NCBI RefSeq assembly: GCF_016863495.1 | Contig: NZ_BOOZ01000067.1 | Location: 1-32,597 of the forward strand | DNA from: Micromonospora andamanensis | GTDB lineage: Bacteria; Actinomycetota; Actinomycetes; Mycobacteriales; Micromonosporaceae | Direction: 5' to 3' | DNA length: 32,597 nucleotides | The notes under the pieces: model-generated | The model's input: the letters and a program-made list of their open reading frames with translations, nothing else | Database searches by the model: none | What the model was told of the DNA's origin: nothing | Part shown: in pieces, positions 15,719 to 22,642 of the stretch | Layout: every line of letters starts with the position of its first letter | Numbering within the stretch: position 1 is the first letter of the stretch | Position numbers and translations under genes: made by a program

Positions 15719-16264
15719 GTGCCGAGTCCGGTCGAGATCGCCGACTATGACCCTGCCTGGGCCAGCGCTTTCGCCGACTTGGGAGTCGTGCTCCGTGGTG
15801 CTCTCGGCGATACCGCGGTTCGCATCGACCACATCGGCTCGACCGCGGTACCGGGCCTGGCCGCCAAGCCCGTCATCGACATCCAGGTGTCCGTGCCATC
15901 ACTCGACATGGTCGGTACGTTCCGAGAGCCGCTGGATCGGCTCGGCTTCATCTATCGGGCCGACAACCCCGAGCGGACGAAGCGCTACTTCCGGGAACCG
16001 CCGGGCCGGCGGCGGACCCATATTCACGTCCGTCGGCTCGGCAGCTTCTCCGAGCAGTTCCCGCTGCTCTTCCGTGACTATCTGAGGTCAGATCCACAGG
16101 CGGCCACCGAGTACGCCGTCATAAAGCGCCGATGTGCGGCATCGTTCCGCCACGACCGGCAAGGCTACGTCGAGGCCAAGGACTCGTTCGTCTGGAACAT
16201 CATCCGGCGCGCGGACGCTTGGGCCCAGCGCACCGGCTGGACACCCGGACCGAGCGACGCCTGA
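15719..16264 (+). CDS. GrpB family protein (UPF0157 nucleotidyltransferase-like)
   Basis: 181 aa with the full GrpB signature. IADYDPAW is at the N-terminus, then IDHIGSTAVPGLAAKPVIDIQV (residues about 38-59) with the nucleotidyltransferase-fold GS and paired aspartate positions, and a helical C-terminal half with HIHVRRLGS. The biochemical role of the family is unsettled; it belongs to the pol-beta-like nucleotidyltransferase superfamily. The GTG start has no ribosome site; a CATCAT box (15707-15712) lies 6 nt upstream, compatible with leaderless expression. Confidence 0.88.
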   Translation: MPSPVEIADYDPAWASAFADLGVVLRGALGDTAVRIDHIGSTAVPGLAAKPVIDIQVSVPSLDMVGTFREPLDRLGFIYRADNPERTKRYFREPPGRRRTHIHVRRLGSFSEQFPLLFRDYLRSDPQAATEYAVIKRRCAASFRHDRQGYVEAKDSFVWNIIRRADAWAQRTGWTPGPSDA

Positions 16265-16600
16265 CGGTGCGGCACCGTTCGTACGGCATCTCTGATGCAC
16301 GCTCATCGGCAGATGCGTACGCCCTGGCTGGCGGGTCAGGGCGACCGACGCTCACGGTCCGCGCAGTTCTGCTTCTCGCGTACACCCTCGTGAACGTCGT
16401 CGTGCGCGGGCCGCGCGCCGGCGGCGAGGACGGCCTGCTGCATCCGCCTGGCGAGGCCGTGCAGGTCTGACGTCCGGACGAGGCGCTCGAGTTCGATGGT
16501 CGGGGTCATGGGTGCCAACATATGAATCGGCCGCCGTGCTCCGCCTGAGCCGCCGTACTCAACCGCGGCTGAGCATCCCGCCCCGGGCTAGGGTGTCGCG
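16265..16600. other. Gap without a convincing gene
   Basis: This gap is 336 bp. A 57-codon minus-strand frame (start ATG 16509, stop near 16336) has actinomycete-like third positions and a helical, charged composition, but no ribosome site and no recognisable relative. I do not call it as a gene. The last 15 bases hold the -10 box of the next gene. Confidence 0.4.
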
Positions 16601-17209
16601 GTGAGCGACCAGCCGGTACGGGATGCCTATTCATCCATGTCAGCGCAGTACATCGCACTCATCGAAGGTGACTGGCAGACCCACGTGGACGACGTCGCCC
16701 TCATCCGGGGCCACCTCGCCGGGCTGGACGGACCGGTGCTCGACCTCGGTTGCGGCCCCGGTCACTGGAGCGGCTACCTGCACTCACTCGGCGCCGACGT
16801 GACCGGCGTCGACCTGGTCGGCGAGTTCATCGATCATGCCCGAGCGAACTTCCCCGGGCCGGTCTTCCGGCTCGGGTCGATGACCGGGATGGACATCCCC
16901 GACCATTCGGTGGCCGGCATCCTTTCCTGGTACTCGACAATCCACCTGCCGCCAGCGGAGTTGGACCTCGCGCTCGCCGAGTTCCGCCGGATGCTGGCCC
17001 CGTCCGGCAGCTTGGTGATCGGCTTCTTCGACAGCGACGACGAGGTGGCCGAGTTCGAGCACAAGGTCCTCACCGCGTACCGCTGGCCGGCCGACGAGTT
17101 CTCCATCCGCCTGGCCAGAGCCGGTTTCACCGAACGTCAGCGTCTGCGACAGCAGTTCCCGGACCGCCCGGACCGCAGGTACGCGGCCATCGCGGCAAGC
17201 GCCACCTGA
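16601..17209 (+). CDS. Class I SAM-dependent methyltransferase
   Basis: 202 aa, compact Rossmann methyltransferase. Motif I is VLDLGCGPGHWS (residues about 46-57), the acidic end of strand 2 is VTGVDLVGEFID, and the post-motif region is AGILSWYSTIHLPP. It resembles small-molecule methyltransferases of the Methyltransf_11/25 type; the substrate is unknown. There is no Shine-Dalgarno sequence; TAGGGT (16589-16594) is 6 nt before the GTG, so translation is probably leaderless. Confidence 0.88.
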   Translation: MSDQPVRDAYSSMSAQYIALIEGDWQTHVDDVALIRGHLAGLDGPVLDLGCGPGHWSGYLHSLGADVTGVDLVGEFIDHARANFPGPVFRLGSMTGMDIPDHSVAGILSWYSTIHLPPAELDLALAEFRRMLAPSGSLVIGFFDSDDEVAEFEHKVLTAYRWPADEFSIRLARAGFTERQRLRQQFPDRPDRRYAAIAASAT

Positions 17210-17219
17210 GTCCGTCCAG

Positions 17220-17269
17220 CAGCCGGCCGACGCCTGTGGTCCGGCCGCTCCGGATCAGGCGGCCGGCTG
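17220..17269. terminator. Bidirectional stem-loop between convergent genes
   Basis: CAGCCGGCCG (17220-17229) pairs perfectly with CGGCCGGCTG (17260-17269), a 10-bp stem with a 30-nt loop. It lies 11 nt after the plus-strand methyltransferase stop and overlaps the last codons of the minus-strand NTF2-like gene, so it can serve both. Confidence 0.5.
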
Positions 17270-17632
17270 TAGTCCCGGCCAGAACGGCCACTCCTCGAAC
17301 GACCGGCAACGTCCGTCGTCAGCGAATCTCATGATCCAGAGGTCGCGGTACTCCTGGTCAACCGGGTCGCCGTAGCGGACCTCCTGGCGCGCCACGGCGG
17401 TGTCACCGTCGACGGCGACGATCTCACCTGTCATCTGGAACACCTCGTCGGGGCCCTTGCGCTGCTGCTCCCACATCTGGGCGATGGCCGGCAGGCCGAC
17501 AACCGGCGTCCAGTACGGCCCCTGCTGGTAGCTCGCGTCCTCGGTGAAGAGCGTGCCGAGCGCCGCCGTGCCCGGCGTCCGCCACGCCCGTTCGTAGGCG
17601 ACGATCCAGTCGGCGACCTGCTTCCTGTCCAT
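17255..17632 (-). CDS. NTF2-like (SnoaL-type) family protein
   Basis: 125 aa with the cone-shaped NTF2-like fold pattern. An N-terminal helix pair (VADWIVAYERAWRTPGTAALGTLFTEDASYQQGPYWTP) is followed by a curved sheet ending in YRDLWIMRFADDGRCRSFEEWPFWP. This matches the nuclear-transport-factor-2/SnoaL-like group used as polyketide cyclases, isomerases or stand-alone binding proteins; the function is undetermined. The ATG at 17632 is preferred; the open frame continues upstream, antisense to the next gene's flank, but without family similarity. It lies 110 bp downstream of the CPBP protease gene on the same strand. Confidence 0.8.
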   Translation of the reverse strand: MDRKQVADWIVAYERAWRTPGTAALGTLFTEDASYQQGPYWTPVVGLPAIAQMWEQQRKGPDEVFQMTGEIVAVDGDTAVARQEVRYGDPVDQEYRDLWIMRFADDGRCRSFEEWPFWPGLQPAA

Positions 17633-17742
17633 GGAGACCACATTGCCATTGCGAGGCAGGGCCTGGCTGCGGGTCGGTCCACTCAACGGGCTCACTCGAC
17701 GCTTTCCGACCTGGAAGCCTCCGGCTCGAACTGACAGCGAGG

Positions 17743-18654
17743 TCAGCTCCGGGCGTGCGTTCTCCGCTCGCGCAGCCAGACGAGCACCACCATGCCGACG
17801 TTGACGACGGCGAGGATCAGCAGGGATGCGTCGCCGGTGTCGGTGGACCTGTCGATCGCGAATGCCTCGCCGTCCGCCATCACCGTGTTGACGGCCGTGA
17901 ACAGGACGTTGTTGGCGACGTGGAAGGCGACAGGTGCCTCGATGCCCCGGCTGATGATGGCCATGAGCCCGGTGGCGATGCCGAACACGGTGTAGTAACC
18001 GAACAGCCAGGGGTCGGTTGACCCGTGGACCACGGCGAAGCCCAGGCTGGAGATCACGAGCCCGACGACCAGGGCCAGGCGAACCGAGCGCACCCAGGAC
18101 GCGGCGGCGGGCAGCACCGCGCTTCGGAACATCAATTCCTCGCCGGTGGCCTGGACCGGCGTGCTCAGCACGATGATCACCAGCATGGCGATGGTCGTGC
18201 CGGTGATCCCGAAGCCGGTCCAGCCGGGGGCGTCGGGTGCGACAAGCGCCACCACGCCGATCCCGGCGCCGACCACCAGCGCCGCGCCGACCAGGTACCA
18301 CGCCAGGCGGCGGACGTCGAATGCTCGCGGTGAGCTGATCAGACTGCGCCACGGCACCTTGGCGATCCAGCAGAGGAGCAGAATCGCCAGTACGCCCGCC
18401 AGGCCCACGCTGACGTTGACGGCCAGGAACTTCAGCGGCGTGAAGGTGGCTGACATCGGGTCGTCGCTGCTCTCGATGACGCCGACCACCAGGAAGAACA
18501 GCACCTGCAGGATCAGCATGGCCAACGGCGGCACGACGATGACCACGAGCGGCTTCCACCAGCTCATCCGCAGGTGGGCGCCAAAGGGTCTGGAGCTGTC
18601 GACCGCCGGTCGGGAATGTGCCTGGAGCAACGGTGTGGTGGACATGTCATCCAT
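17743..18654 (-). CDS. CPBP family intramembrane glutamic endopeptidase
   Basis: 303 aa with about eight hydrophobic segments. The CPBP (CAAX protease/bacteriocin-processing, Abi) motifs are complete: EELMFR with Glu172-Glu173 and Arg177, FAVVHG with His210, and HVANN with His245, all in or near the membrane. Family members cleave near the membrane in protein processing or bacteriocin self-immunity; the target here is unknown. The first 30 residues are cytoplasmic and polar. The start is ATG 18654 or ATG 18645 (three residues shorter), with no strong ribosome site before either. Confidence 0.88.
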   Translation of the reverse strand: MDDMSTTPLLQAHSRPAVDSSRPFGAHLRMSWWKPLVVIVVPPLAMLILQVLFFLVVGVIESSDDPMSATFTPLKFLAVNVSVGLAGVLAILLLCWIAKVPWRSLISSPRAFDVRRLAWYLVGAALVVGAGIGVVALVAPDAPGWTGFGITGTTIAMLVIIVLSTPVQATGEELMFRSAVLPAAASWVRSVRLALVVGLVISSLGFAVVHGSTDPWLFGYYTVFGIATGLMAIISRGIEAPVAFHVANNVLFTAVNTVMADGEAFAIDRSTDTGDASLLILAVVNVGMVVLVWLRERRTHARS

Positions 18655-18826
18655 TGCAGCCCGTACCGGATCCTGCTGAAAGGGCCGCCACGTCACCACC
18701 TCACCATGACATCCGGCGGGCGGACACATGACGCGATGTCACTGGTGGCCCGCCACCGGTGCCGGCGGAGCCACCTGGTCAGGACGCTCATGGTCGGACC
18801 TCACCCACAGGAGTGGATCTCCAAGG

Positions 18827-19160
18827 TCACGTCGTGGCGATCCGGTCGAGGAGGAACAATGCCGTGGCTTCGATGACCTCGTCGAAGTGCCCGCTGTCGC
18901 CGGGATAGTGGAATCCGTGGCCGGCGTGGTCGTACTCAATGAGCGTGCACTCGTTGCCGCGGCGCACCATCGCATCCCGGAATTGCCGCACGGCACCGAT
19001 CGGCTCCACCTCGTCGCGGGTGCCGTGGTGGATCTGCACGGGCGGGTTCCCCGGCCGCGCGAACTCGATAAGCGAATACTCGTTCAGTCTGCCCGGCGCG
19101 ATACCGACCTGCTGTTCGAGGTGGCGCTGCACGGCCGGCTCGAACGAGCGCAGATTCGTT
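18827..19160 (-). pseudogene. C-terminal remnant of an alpha/beta hydrolase
   Basis: The frame reads NEYSLIEFARPGNPPVQ, IHHGTRDEVEPI, then YDHAGHGFHYPG. These are the acid (Asp in GTRDE) and histidine (GHGFH) parts of a dienelactone-hydrolase/prolyl-oligopeptidase-type catalytic domain. The first strand, the oxyanion segment and the nucleophile serine are missing. The frame remains open upstream but becomes the antisense of a VOC gene fragment at about 19158, where the similarity stops. A GTG at 19132 could start a 101-residue product that would be inactive. I interpret it as the surviving 3' third of a deleted gene. Confidence 0.65.
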
Positions 19161-19542
19161 ACCTCGTCTCGACGACGTCGGCACCGCCGTCGACTTCTAC
19201 ACCGCTCATCTCGGGTTCACCCTGCACAGAAGCGCCGCCCCCGCCTTCGCCGACGTGGTGCGCGGTCCGCTACGGCTACTGTTGTCCGGGCCGGCCAGCT
19301 CCGGTGCCCGCGCCACCCCCACCGACGTCGCCGCCGCCGCTGGGCGCAACCGCATCCACCTCGTGGTCGACGACCTGGATGCCGAGATCGATCGACTGCA
19401 CCGCAGTGGAGTGACGTTCCGCAGCGAGCTGGTCAGCGGCCCGGGTGGACGGCAGATCCTGCTCACCGACCCCGCCGGCAACCTGATCGAACTGTTCCAA
19501 CCCGCCCACCGGCCCGGCACCGACGCAGCAACCACTTCCTGA
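19159..19542 (+). pseudogene. VOC family gene lacking its start
   Basis: The frame reads RLDDVGTAVDFYTAHLGF, which is the first VOC helix, through HLVVDDLDAEIDRLHRSG, to ILLTDPAGNLIELF and a normal stop. Almost a full VOC domain (about 120 residues) is present. However, the first strand with its start codon is absent, and the sequence upstream is the antisense of the hydrolase remnant. The only in-frame GTG codons (from 19252 on) lie well inside the domain. It was probably cut by the same deletion that truncated the hydrolase. Confidence 0.6.
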
Positions 19543-19745
19543 CCGGGACCGCTGTCACGGACGGGCCGGCCCGGCGGTCCCAACTGTCGACGGGTGGGCC
19601 GGTCCTGCACGATCCACAACCAGCCCCGGATTCGCCGCAACCGCTCGACGACGCCCATCCCCGCAGGGTAGTGATGAGATTCAGGCGCCCGTGGCCGGCC
19701 ACGGGCGCCGTGAGCTGACCCACGCATCCGAGGGCGGACGGCCGA
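19543..19745. other. Non-coding gap
   Basis: This gap of about 200 bp carries no recognised gene, only the perfect palindrome described separately at 19684-19709. Confidence 0.4.
19684..19709. terminator. Perfect 26-bp palindrome, probable terminator
   Basis: GGCGCCCGTGGCC is followed directly by its exact reverse complement, giving a 13-bp arm with no spacer. It lies 36 bp past the stop of the minus-strand small membrane gene and 141 bp past the plus-strand VOC remnant. The hairpin would be very stable. A protein-binding site is an alternative. Confidence 0.55.
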
Positions 19746-19970
19746 TCACGGATGCCGTCGTTGTCGGACGACCAGCAGGACACCGCGGTGGACCAGCACG
19801 CCGACTGCGGTGTTGACGACGGCAAGGCCGGACGCGCCCAGCAAGCCCGGGCCGACGCCCGACACGTCAGTCGCGACGAGCAGCACCGGCCAGCCCAGGG
19901 CAGCGGCGATGAGCGTCGTGCGCCACCAACGGCCGAGGAGAAGACCGAACAGGATCAGTGTCGGGATCAT
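19746..19970 (-). CDS. Small membrane protein of unknown function
   Basis: 74 aa. It has an N-terminal hydrophobic helix (residues about 2-12), a short RWWR linker, a second helix (about 18-33) and a third (about 43-70), ending in basic RQRRHP. I do not recognise a family. The start is well supported: GGGAGGAGG lies about 9 nt upstream of the ATG. A stable palindrome follows the gene. Its size and topology resemble the many uncharacterised small membrane proteins of actinomycetes. Confidence 0.7.
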   Translation of the reverse strand: MIPTLILFGLLLGRWWRTTLIAAALGWPVLLVATDVSGVGPGLLGASGLAVVNTAVGVLVHRGVLLVVRQRRHP

Positions 19971-20085
19971 CGCGACACACCTCCTCCCGCTGTTGCCAAC
20001 CTACTCCCCCGGGGCGGTACCGCAGGGACGGCTAGCGAGCGCCGCTGTTCATCGGAATCGGAAACGCCTCGCCACGGCCTTGTTT

Positions 20086-20097
20086 GTAAGTGGTTAC
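20086..20097. promoter_or_regulatory. TetR-type operator candidate
   Basis: GTAA-GTGG-TTAC is a perfect inverted repeat just upstream of the TetR gene, in an A/T-rich island overlapping TACTAG (20095-20100), a plausible -10 box. Dyads of this GTAA/TTAC type are common operators of TetR-family drug-responsive regulators. Autorepression is likely. Confidence 0.5.
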
Positions 20098-20115
20098 TAG
20101 TGTCAGGCTGCGGCT

Positions 20116-20664
20116 GTGGTGGAACAACGCAGCACGGCCCGACAGCGCCGTACGGACGCGATCGACATCGGCATGCGGGTCTTCGCCGACCACGGGCTGA
20201 CGACCGCGTCGATCCAGCAGGTGGCCGACCAGATGGGCGTGTCACAGCCGTACGTCTTCCGGCTTTTCGGCAGCAAGCGCAACCTCTTCCTGGCCTGCCT
20301 GGACGAGTTGGAGGCCCGGATCGGGCAGGTGCTCCAGCAGGCGGCCGGCGCGCACCCGGCCGAGCCGTTGCCGGCGATGCGCGCCGGCTTCCGCACGCTC
20401 ATCGCGGACGGCGTGGTCACCGGCCTGTGGTTGCAGGCGTGCGCGGCGGCCCGCTCCGACGAGGTGGTCGCGGCACACTGCCGGGCCGTGATCGGCCGGA
20501 TCCTGGCGCACGCCGGGCGGTTGTCCAGCGCCGGGCCGCAGGAGCTGCGGGGCACCCTCGCGCTCGGCGCGTTGGTGGTGATGCTTCAGGCGTTGGGCAT
20601 GGACCTGAGCGAGGGCAGCCAGGCCGCGATCGACTCGCTACGCGAGGTGGAGGCGACGGCATGA
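20116..20664 (+). CDS. TetR/AcrR family transcriptional regulator
   Basis: 182 aa. The N-terminal helix-turn-helix is clear: AIDIGMRVFADHGLTTASIQQVADQMGVSQPYVFRLFGSKRNLF (residues about 15-58). The C-terminal helical ligand-binding domain has no distinctive motif. The start is GTG 20116 or GTG 20119, with no Shine-Dalgarno sequence, so a very short leader is likely. The stop overlaps the ATG of the methyltransferase (ATGA), so the two are co-translated and regulator and enzyme form one unit. Confidence 0.9.
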   Translation: MVEQRSTARQRRTDAIDIGMRVFADHGLTTASIQQVADQMGVSQPYVFRLFGSKRNLFLACLDELEARIGQVLQQAAGAHPAEPLPAMRAGFRTLIADGVVTGLWLQACAAARSDEVVAAHCRAVIGRILAHAGRLSSAGPQELRGTLALGALVVMLQALGMDLSEGSQAAIDSLREVEATA

Positions 20665-21428
20665 CCGGAAGGAGTGCGGCGGTGGACGTCTTCGGGCCGA
20701 CAGCCGAGCTGTACCAGAGCGTCCGGCCGGGCTATCCGCCCGGGATCGCCGACCAGCTCGTCGCCTACCACGGCGGCACGCCGACATCGGTTGTCGAGGT
20801 CGGTGCCGGCACCGGCAAGGGCACCGAGGTGCTCGCCCGGATCGGCGCACCCCTGATCTGCCTCGAACCCGATCCGCGAATGGCGGCGCTGCTGGCCACG
20901 CGTTTTCCCCACGTTCGGGTCCACGGCGACACCTTCGAACAATGGGCGCCGCCCGCCGGTGGGGTCGACGTGCTGACCTGTGCCATGGCCTGGCACTGGC
21001 TCGATCCCGCCACCCGCAACCCGCGCGCCCGGCAGGCACTCACGCCGGGTGGCACCTTGGCGATCTTCGGGCATCGTTACGACTACGCCGACCCGGTACA
21101 GCGAGCGGCGGTCCGAGCCGTGCTGCACGCCATCGACCCGACCGTACGGGAACGGCAGGCGGACTGGTTCCATCAGGACGTCGTCGAACACGGGCAGTTC
21201 CTCGACGTCCACAAGGAGGTCTTCCGTCGCGAGCTGCCACTGGACAGGCAGCGCTATCTCGACCTGGTACGGACCTTCGGACCGTTCCTGACCCGGCCGC
21301 CGGAGCAGCAGCAACGCGGCCTGGCCGCGCTCGGCCGACTTGTCGACGAGTTCGGCGGCACCGTGACGCTCGATCTGCGCACCACGCTGGTGCTGGGCCG
21401 GGCTGGACGGCGGGCCGATGCTCGCTGA
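20661..21428 (+). CDS. Class I SAM-dependent methyltransferase coupled to TetR
   Basis: 255 aa. The N-terminus FGPTAELYQSVRPGYP is typical of the Methyltransf_11 group, which includes trans-aconitate and ubiquinone-type methyltransferases. Motif I is VVEVGAGTGKGTEVL (residues about 44-58), followed by LEPDPRM (acidic loop) and CAMAWHWLDP (motif IV region). The C-terminal 80 residues form the usual helical substrate lid. The substrate is unknown. Translation is coupled to the TetR gene through a 4-nt overlap, suggesting the enzyme is induced by the regulator's ligand. Confidence 0.88.
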   Translation: MTGRSAAVDVFGPTAELYQSVRPGYPPGIADQLVAYHGGTPTSVVEVGAGTGKGTEVLARIGAPLICLEPDPRMAALLATRFPHVRVHGDTFEQWAPPAGGVDVLTCAMAWHWLDPATRNPRARQALTPGGTLAIFGHRYDYADPVQRAAVRAVLHAIDPTVRERQADWFHQDVVEHGQFLDVHKEVFRRELPLDRQRYLDLVRTFGPFLTRPPEQQQRGLAALGRLVDEFGGTVTLDLRTTLVLGRAGRRADAR

Positions 21429-21472
21429 CCGGTGGGGAGTGACCGGGAACGCGAGGTCCCGCGCGCCTACAC

Positions 21473-21497
21473 CTCACCGAGCGTGGTCACGGGTGAG
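21473..21497. terminator. Weak stem-loop between convergent genes
   Basis: CTCACC (21473-21478) and GGTGAG (21492-21497) form a 6-bp stem with a 13-nt loop between the methyltransferase and the minus-strand PEP-mutase-like gene. Confidence 0.25.
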
Positions 21498-21505
21498 CTG
21501 AGGCG

Positions 21506-22261
21506 TCACCGGGCGTCCGGGGCGGCGCGCTCACCGGACCCGACGTTCACCCGGCCGTACGCCGGGAGGTCGGGGCGTACGGTGCGCCCGTCGCGTACCG
21601 CTGTCGCGGTGTCCACGACGGCGGCCAGGGCCGCCCGGAACAGCAGCGAGCCGGTGCTGATCCGCCGCACACCCAGCTCCGCCAGGGCGGCCACGGTGTG
21701 CCGGTCCGGCAGGAACAGGATGTTCACCGGGACGTCGACGGCGGCGACGACCGCCGCGATGTCGGCGGGCTCGGCCAGACCGGGGACGAAGACGCCGTCC
21801 GCACCGGCGTCCGTGTAGCGTCGGACTCGACTGACCGCCTCCGTCAGGTCACCGTTTCGCTGCCAGTGCGTGTCGGTACGGGCGTTGACGAACAGCCCCG
21901 GCGCTTCCCGCTTCACCGACCGGACAAGTGCCGCGTGCTCGGCTGCCGGGCCCATCGCATCCTCCACGTTGACGCCCACCGCGCCGGCCTCGGCCACCGC
22001 GACCGCCGTGGCGACCGATCCGGTCTCGATGTCGACGGTGAGGTGTGCCGGCAGTGCCGCCAGCCGGCGCACGAGCGCCAGGGTCTCGGCCCCGGTGGCA
22101 CCCGCGCCGTCGGGCAGGCCGTTTGTGGCCGCGACGCCGAGGCTTGTGGTGCCGAGTGCGGCGAACCCGGCCTCGACCAGGAACCGGGCCGACGCGACGT
22201 CCCAGACGTTCGGTAGGACCAGCGGGTCGCCGGTGCGGTGCAGCGCCGCGAAACCGCTCAT
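21506..22261 (-). CDS. Isocitrate lyase/PEP mutase superfamily protein
   Basis: 251 aa TIM-barrel enzyme of the ICL/PEPM superfamily, which makes or breaks C-C or P-C bonds next to a carboxylate. It shows LVLPNVWDVASARFLVEAGFAALGTTS at the N-terminus, then VDIETG, VNVEDAM with the metal-binding Glu-Asp, and VNARTD. The catalytic-loop signatures of true isocitrate lyase (KKCGH) and PEP mutase (EDKxxPK) are absent, so it belongs to the uncharacterised small branch, perhaps a lyase of an oxo-acid. Its ATG overlaps the stop of the upstream P450-like gene (ATGA), so the two are expected to act together. Confidence 0.87.
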   Translation of the reverse strand: MSGFAALHRTGDPLVLPNVWDVASARFLVEAGFAALGTTSLGVAATNGLPDGAGATGAETLALVRRLAALPAHLTVDIETGSVATAVAVAEAGAVGVNVEDAMGPAAEHAALVRSVKREAPGLFVNARTDTHWQRNGDLTEAVSRVRRYTDAGADGVFVPGLAEPADIAAVVAAVDVPVNILFLPDRHTVAALAELGVRRISTGSLLFRAALAAVVDTATAVRDGRTVRPDLPAYGRVNVGSGERAAPDAR

Positions 22262-22578
22262 TCGTGTGCTCCAGCCACCAGCGCGAGGGCGTGGGCGCGG
22301 CCGGGGCAGCGCCGAGGCCCGACGCCGAACGCCAGCTCACCGGCGAGGGGTACCCGCACGAGCGCACCGGCCTCGACGGTCATGCCGGCCACGGTGCCGG
22401 TGACTGTCGCCTGCCGCCTGGTCGCCGGCACCGGCGGATCGTCGCGCAGCACACTGAACCGGACCACCGTGGCGCGCAGCCAGGCGACGCCGGTGGACGC
22501 CTGTGGGACGGGCGGCACGACGAACGTCGGGTCGGTAAGCACCGCGAGGGCCGCCGCGCGGCCGTGGATCTCCTGCAT
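22258..22578 (-). CDS. Very short cytochrome P450-like protein, probably internally deleted
   Basis: 106 aa. The C-terminal half has DDPPVPATRR, like the strand after the P450 K-helix, and FGVGPRRCPGRAHALAL, the heme-cysteine loop with its Cys ligand. The N-terminal half (IHGRAAALAVLTDPTFVVPPVP...WLRATVVRFS) resembles the start of the compact P450-like proteins that accompany PEP-mutase-like genes in actinomycetes. The I-helix and the ExxR of the K-helix are missing, and the sequence jumps directly from VVRFS to VLRDDPP. I infer an in-frame internal deletion; a genuine mini-protein is the alternative. The ATG has no ribosome site; TAGCCT lies 7 nt upstream (leaderless). It is coupled to the next gene by an ATGA overlap. 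Confidence 0.6.
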   Translation of the reverse strand: MQEIHGRAAALAVLTDPTFVVPPVPQASTGVAWLRATVVRFSVLRDDPPVPATRRQATVTGTVAGMTVEAGALVRVPLAGELAFGVGPRRCPGRAHALALVAGAHE

Positions 22579-22642
22579 GCGGCGAAGGCTACGGCCACGA
22601 TCCTTCGGCGAGCGCCGAACCGTCGTACCCGACAATGGGGCG
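22579..22642. promoter_or_regulatory. Divergent promoter with 7-2-7 palindrome
   Basis: This 64-bp gap lies between the P450-like gene and the ArsR gene. It holds TTCGGCG-AG-CGCCGAA (22604-22619). On the plus strand GACAAT (22631-22636) is 6 nt before the ArsR GTG. On the minus strand TAGCCT (22591-22586) is 7 nt before the P450-like ATG. The palindrome sits between the two -10 boxes and is the obvious operator candidate for the ArsR protein. Confidence 0.55.

Noticed and set aside
16336..16509. 57-codon minus-strand frame in the gap before the methyltransferase
   Set aside because: Third positions are GC-rich, but there is no ribosome site, no leaderless box and no family.
17633..18559. N-terminal extension of the NTF2-like gene to over 400 residues
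   Set aside because: The extension is the antisense/frameshifted shadow of the CPBP protease gene on the same strand; homology starts at the ATG at 17632.
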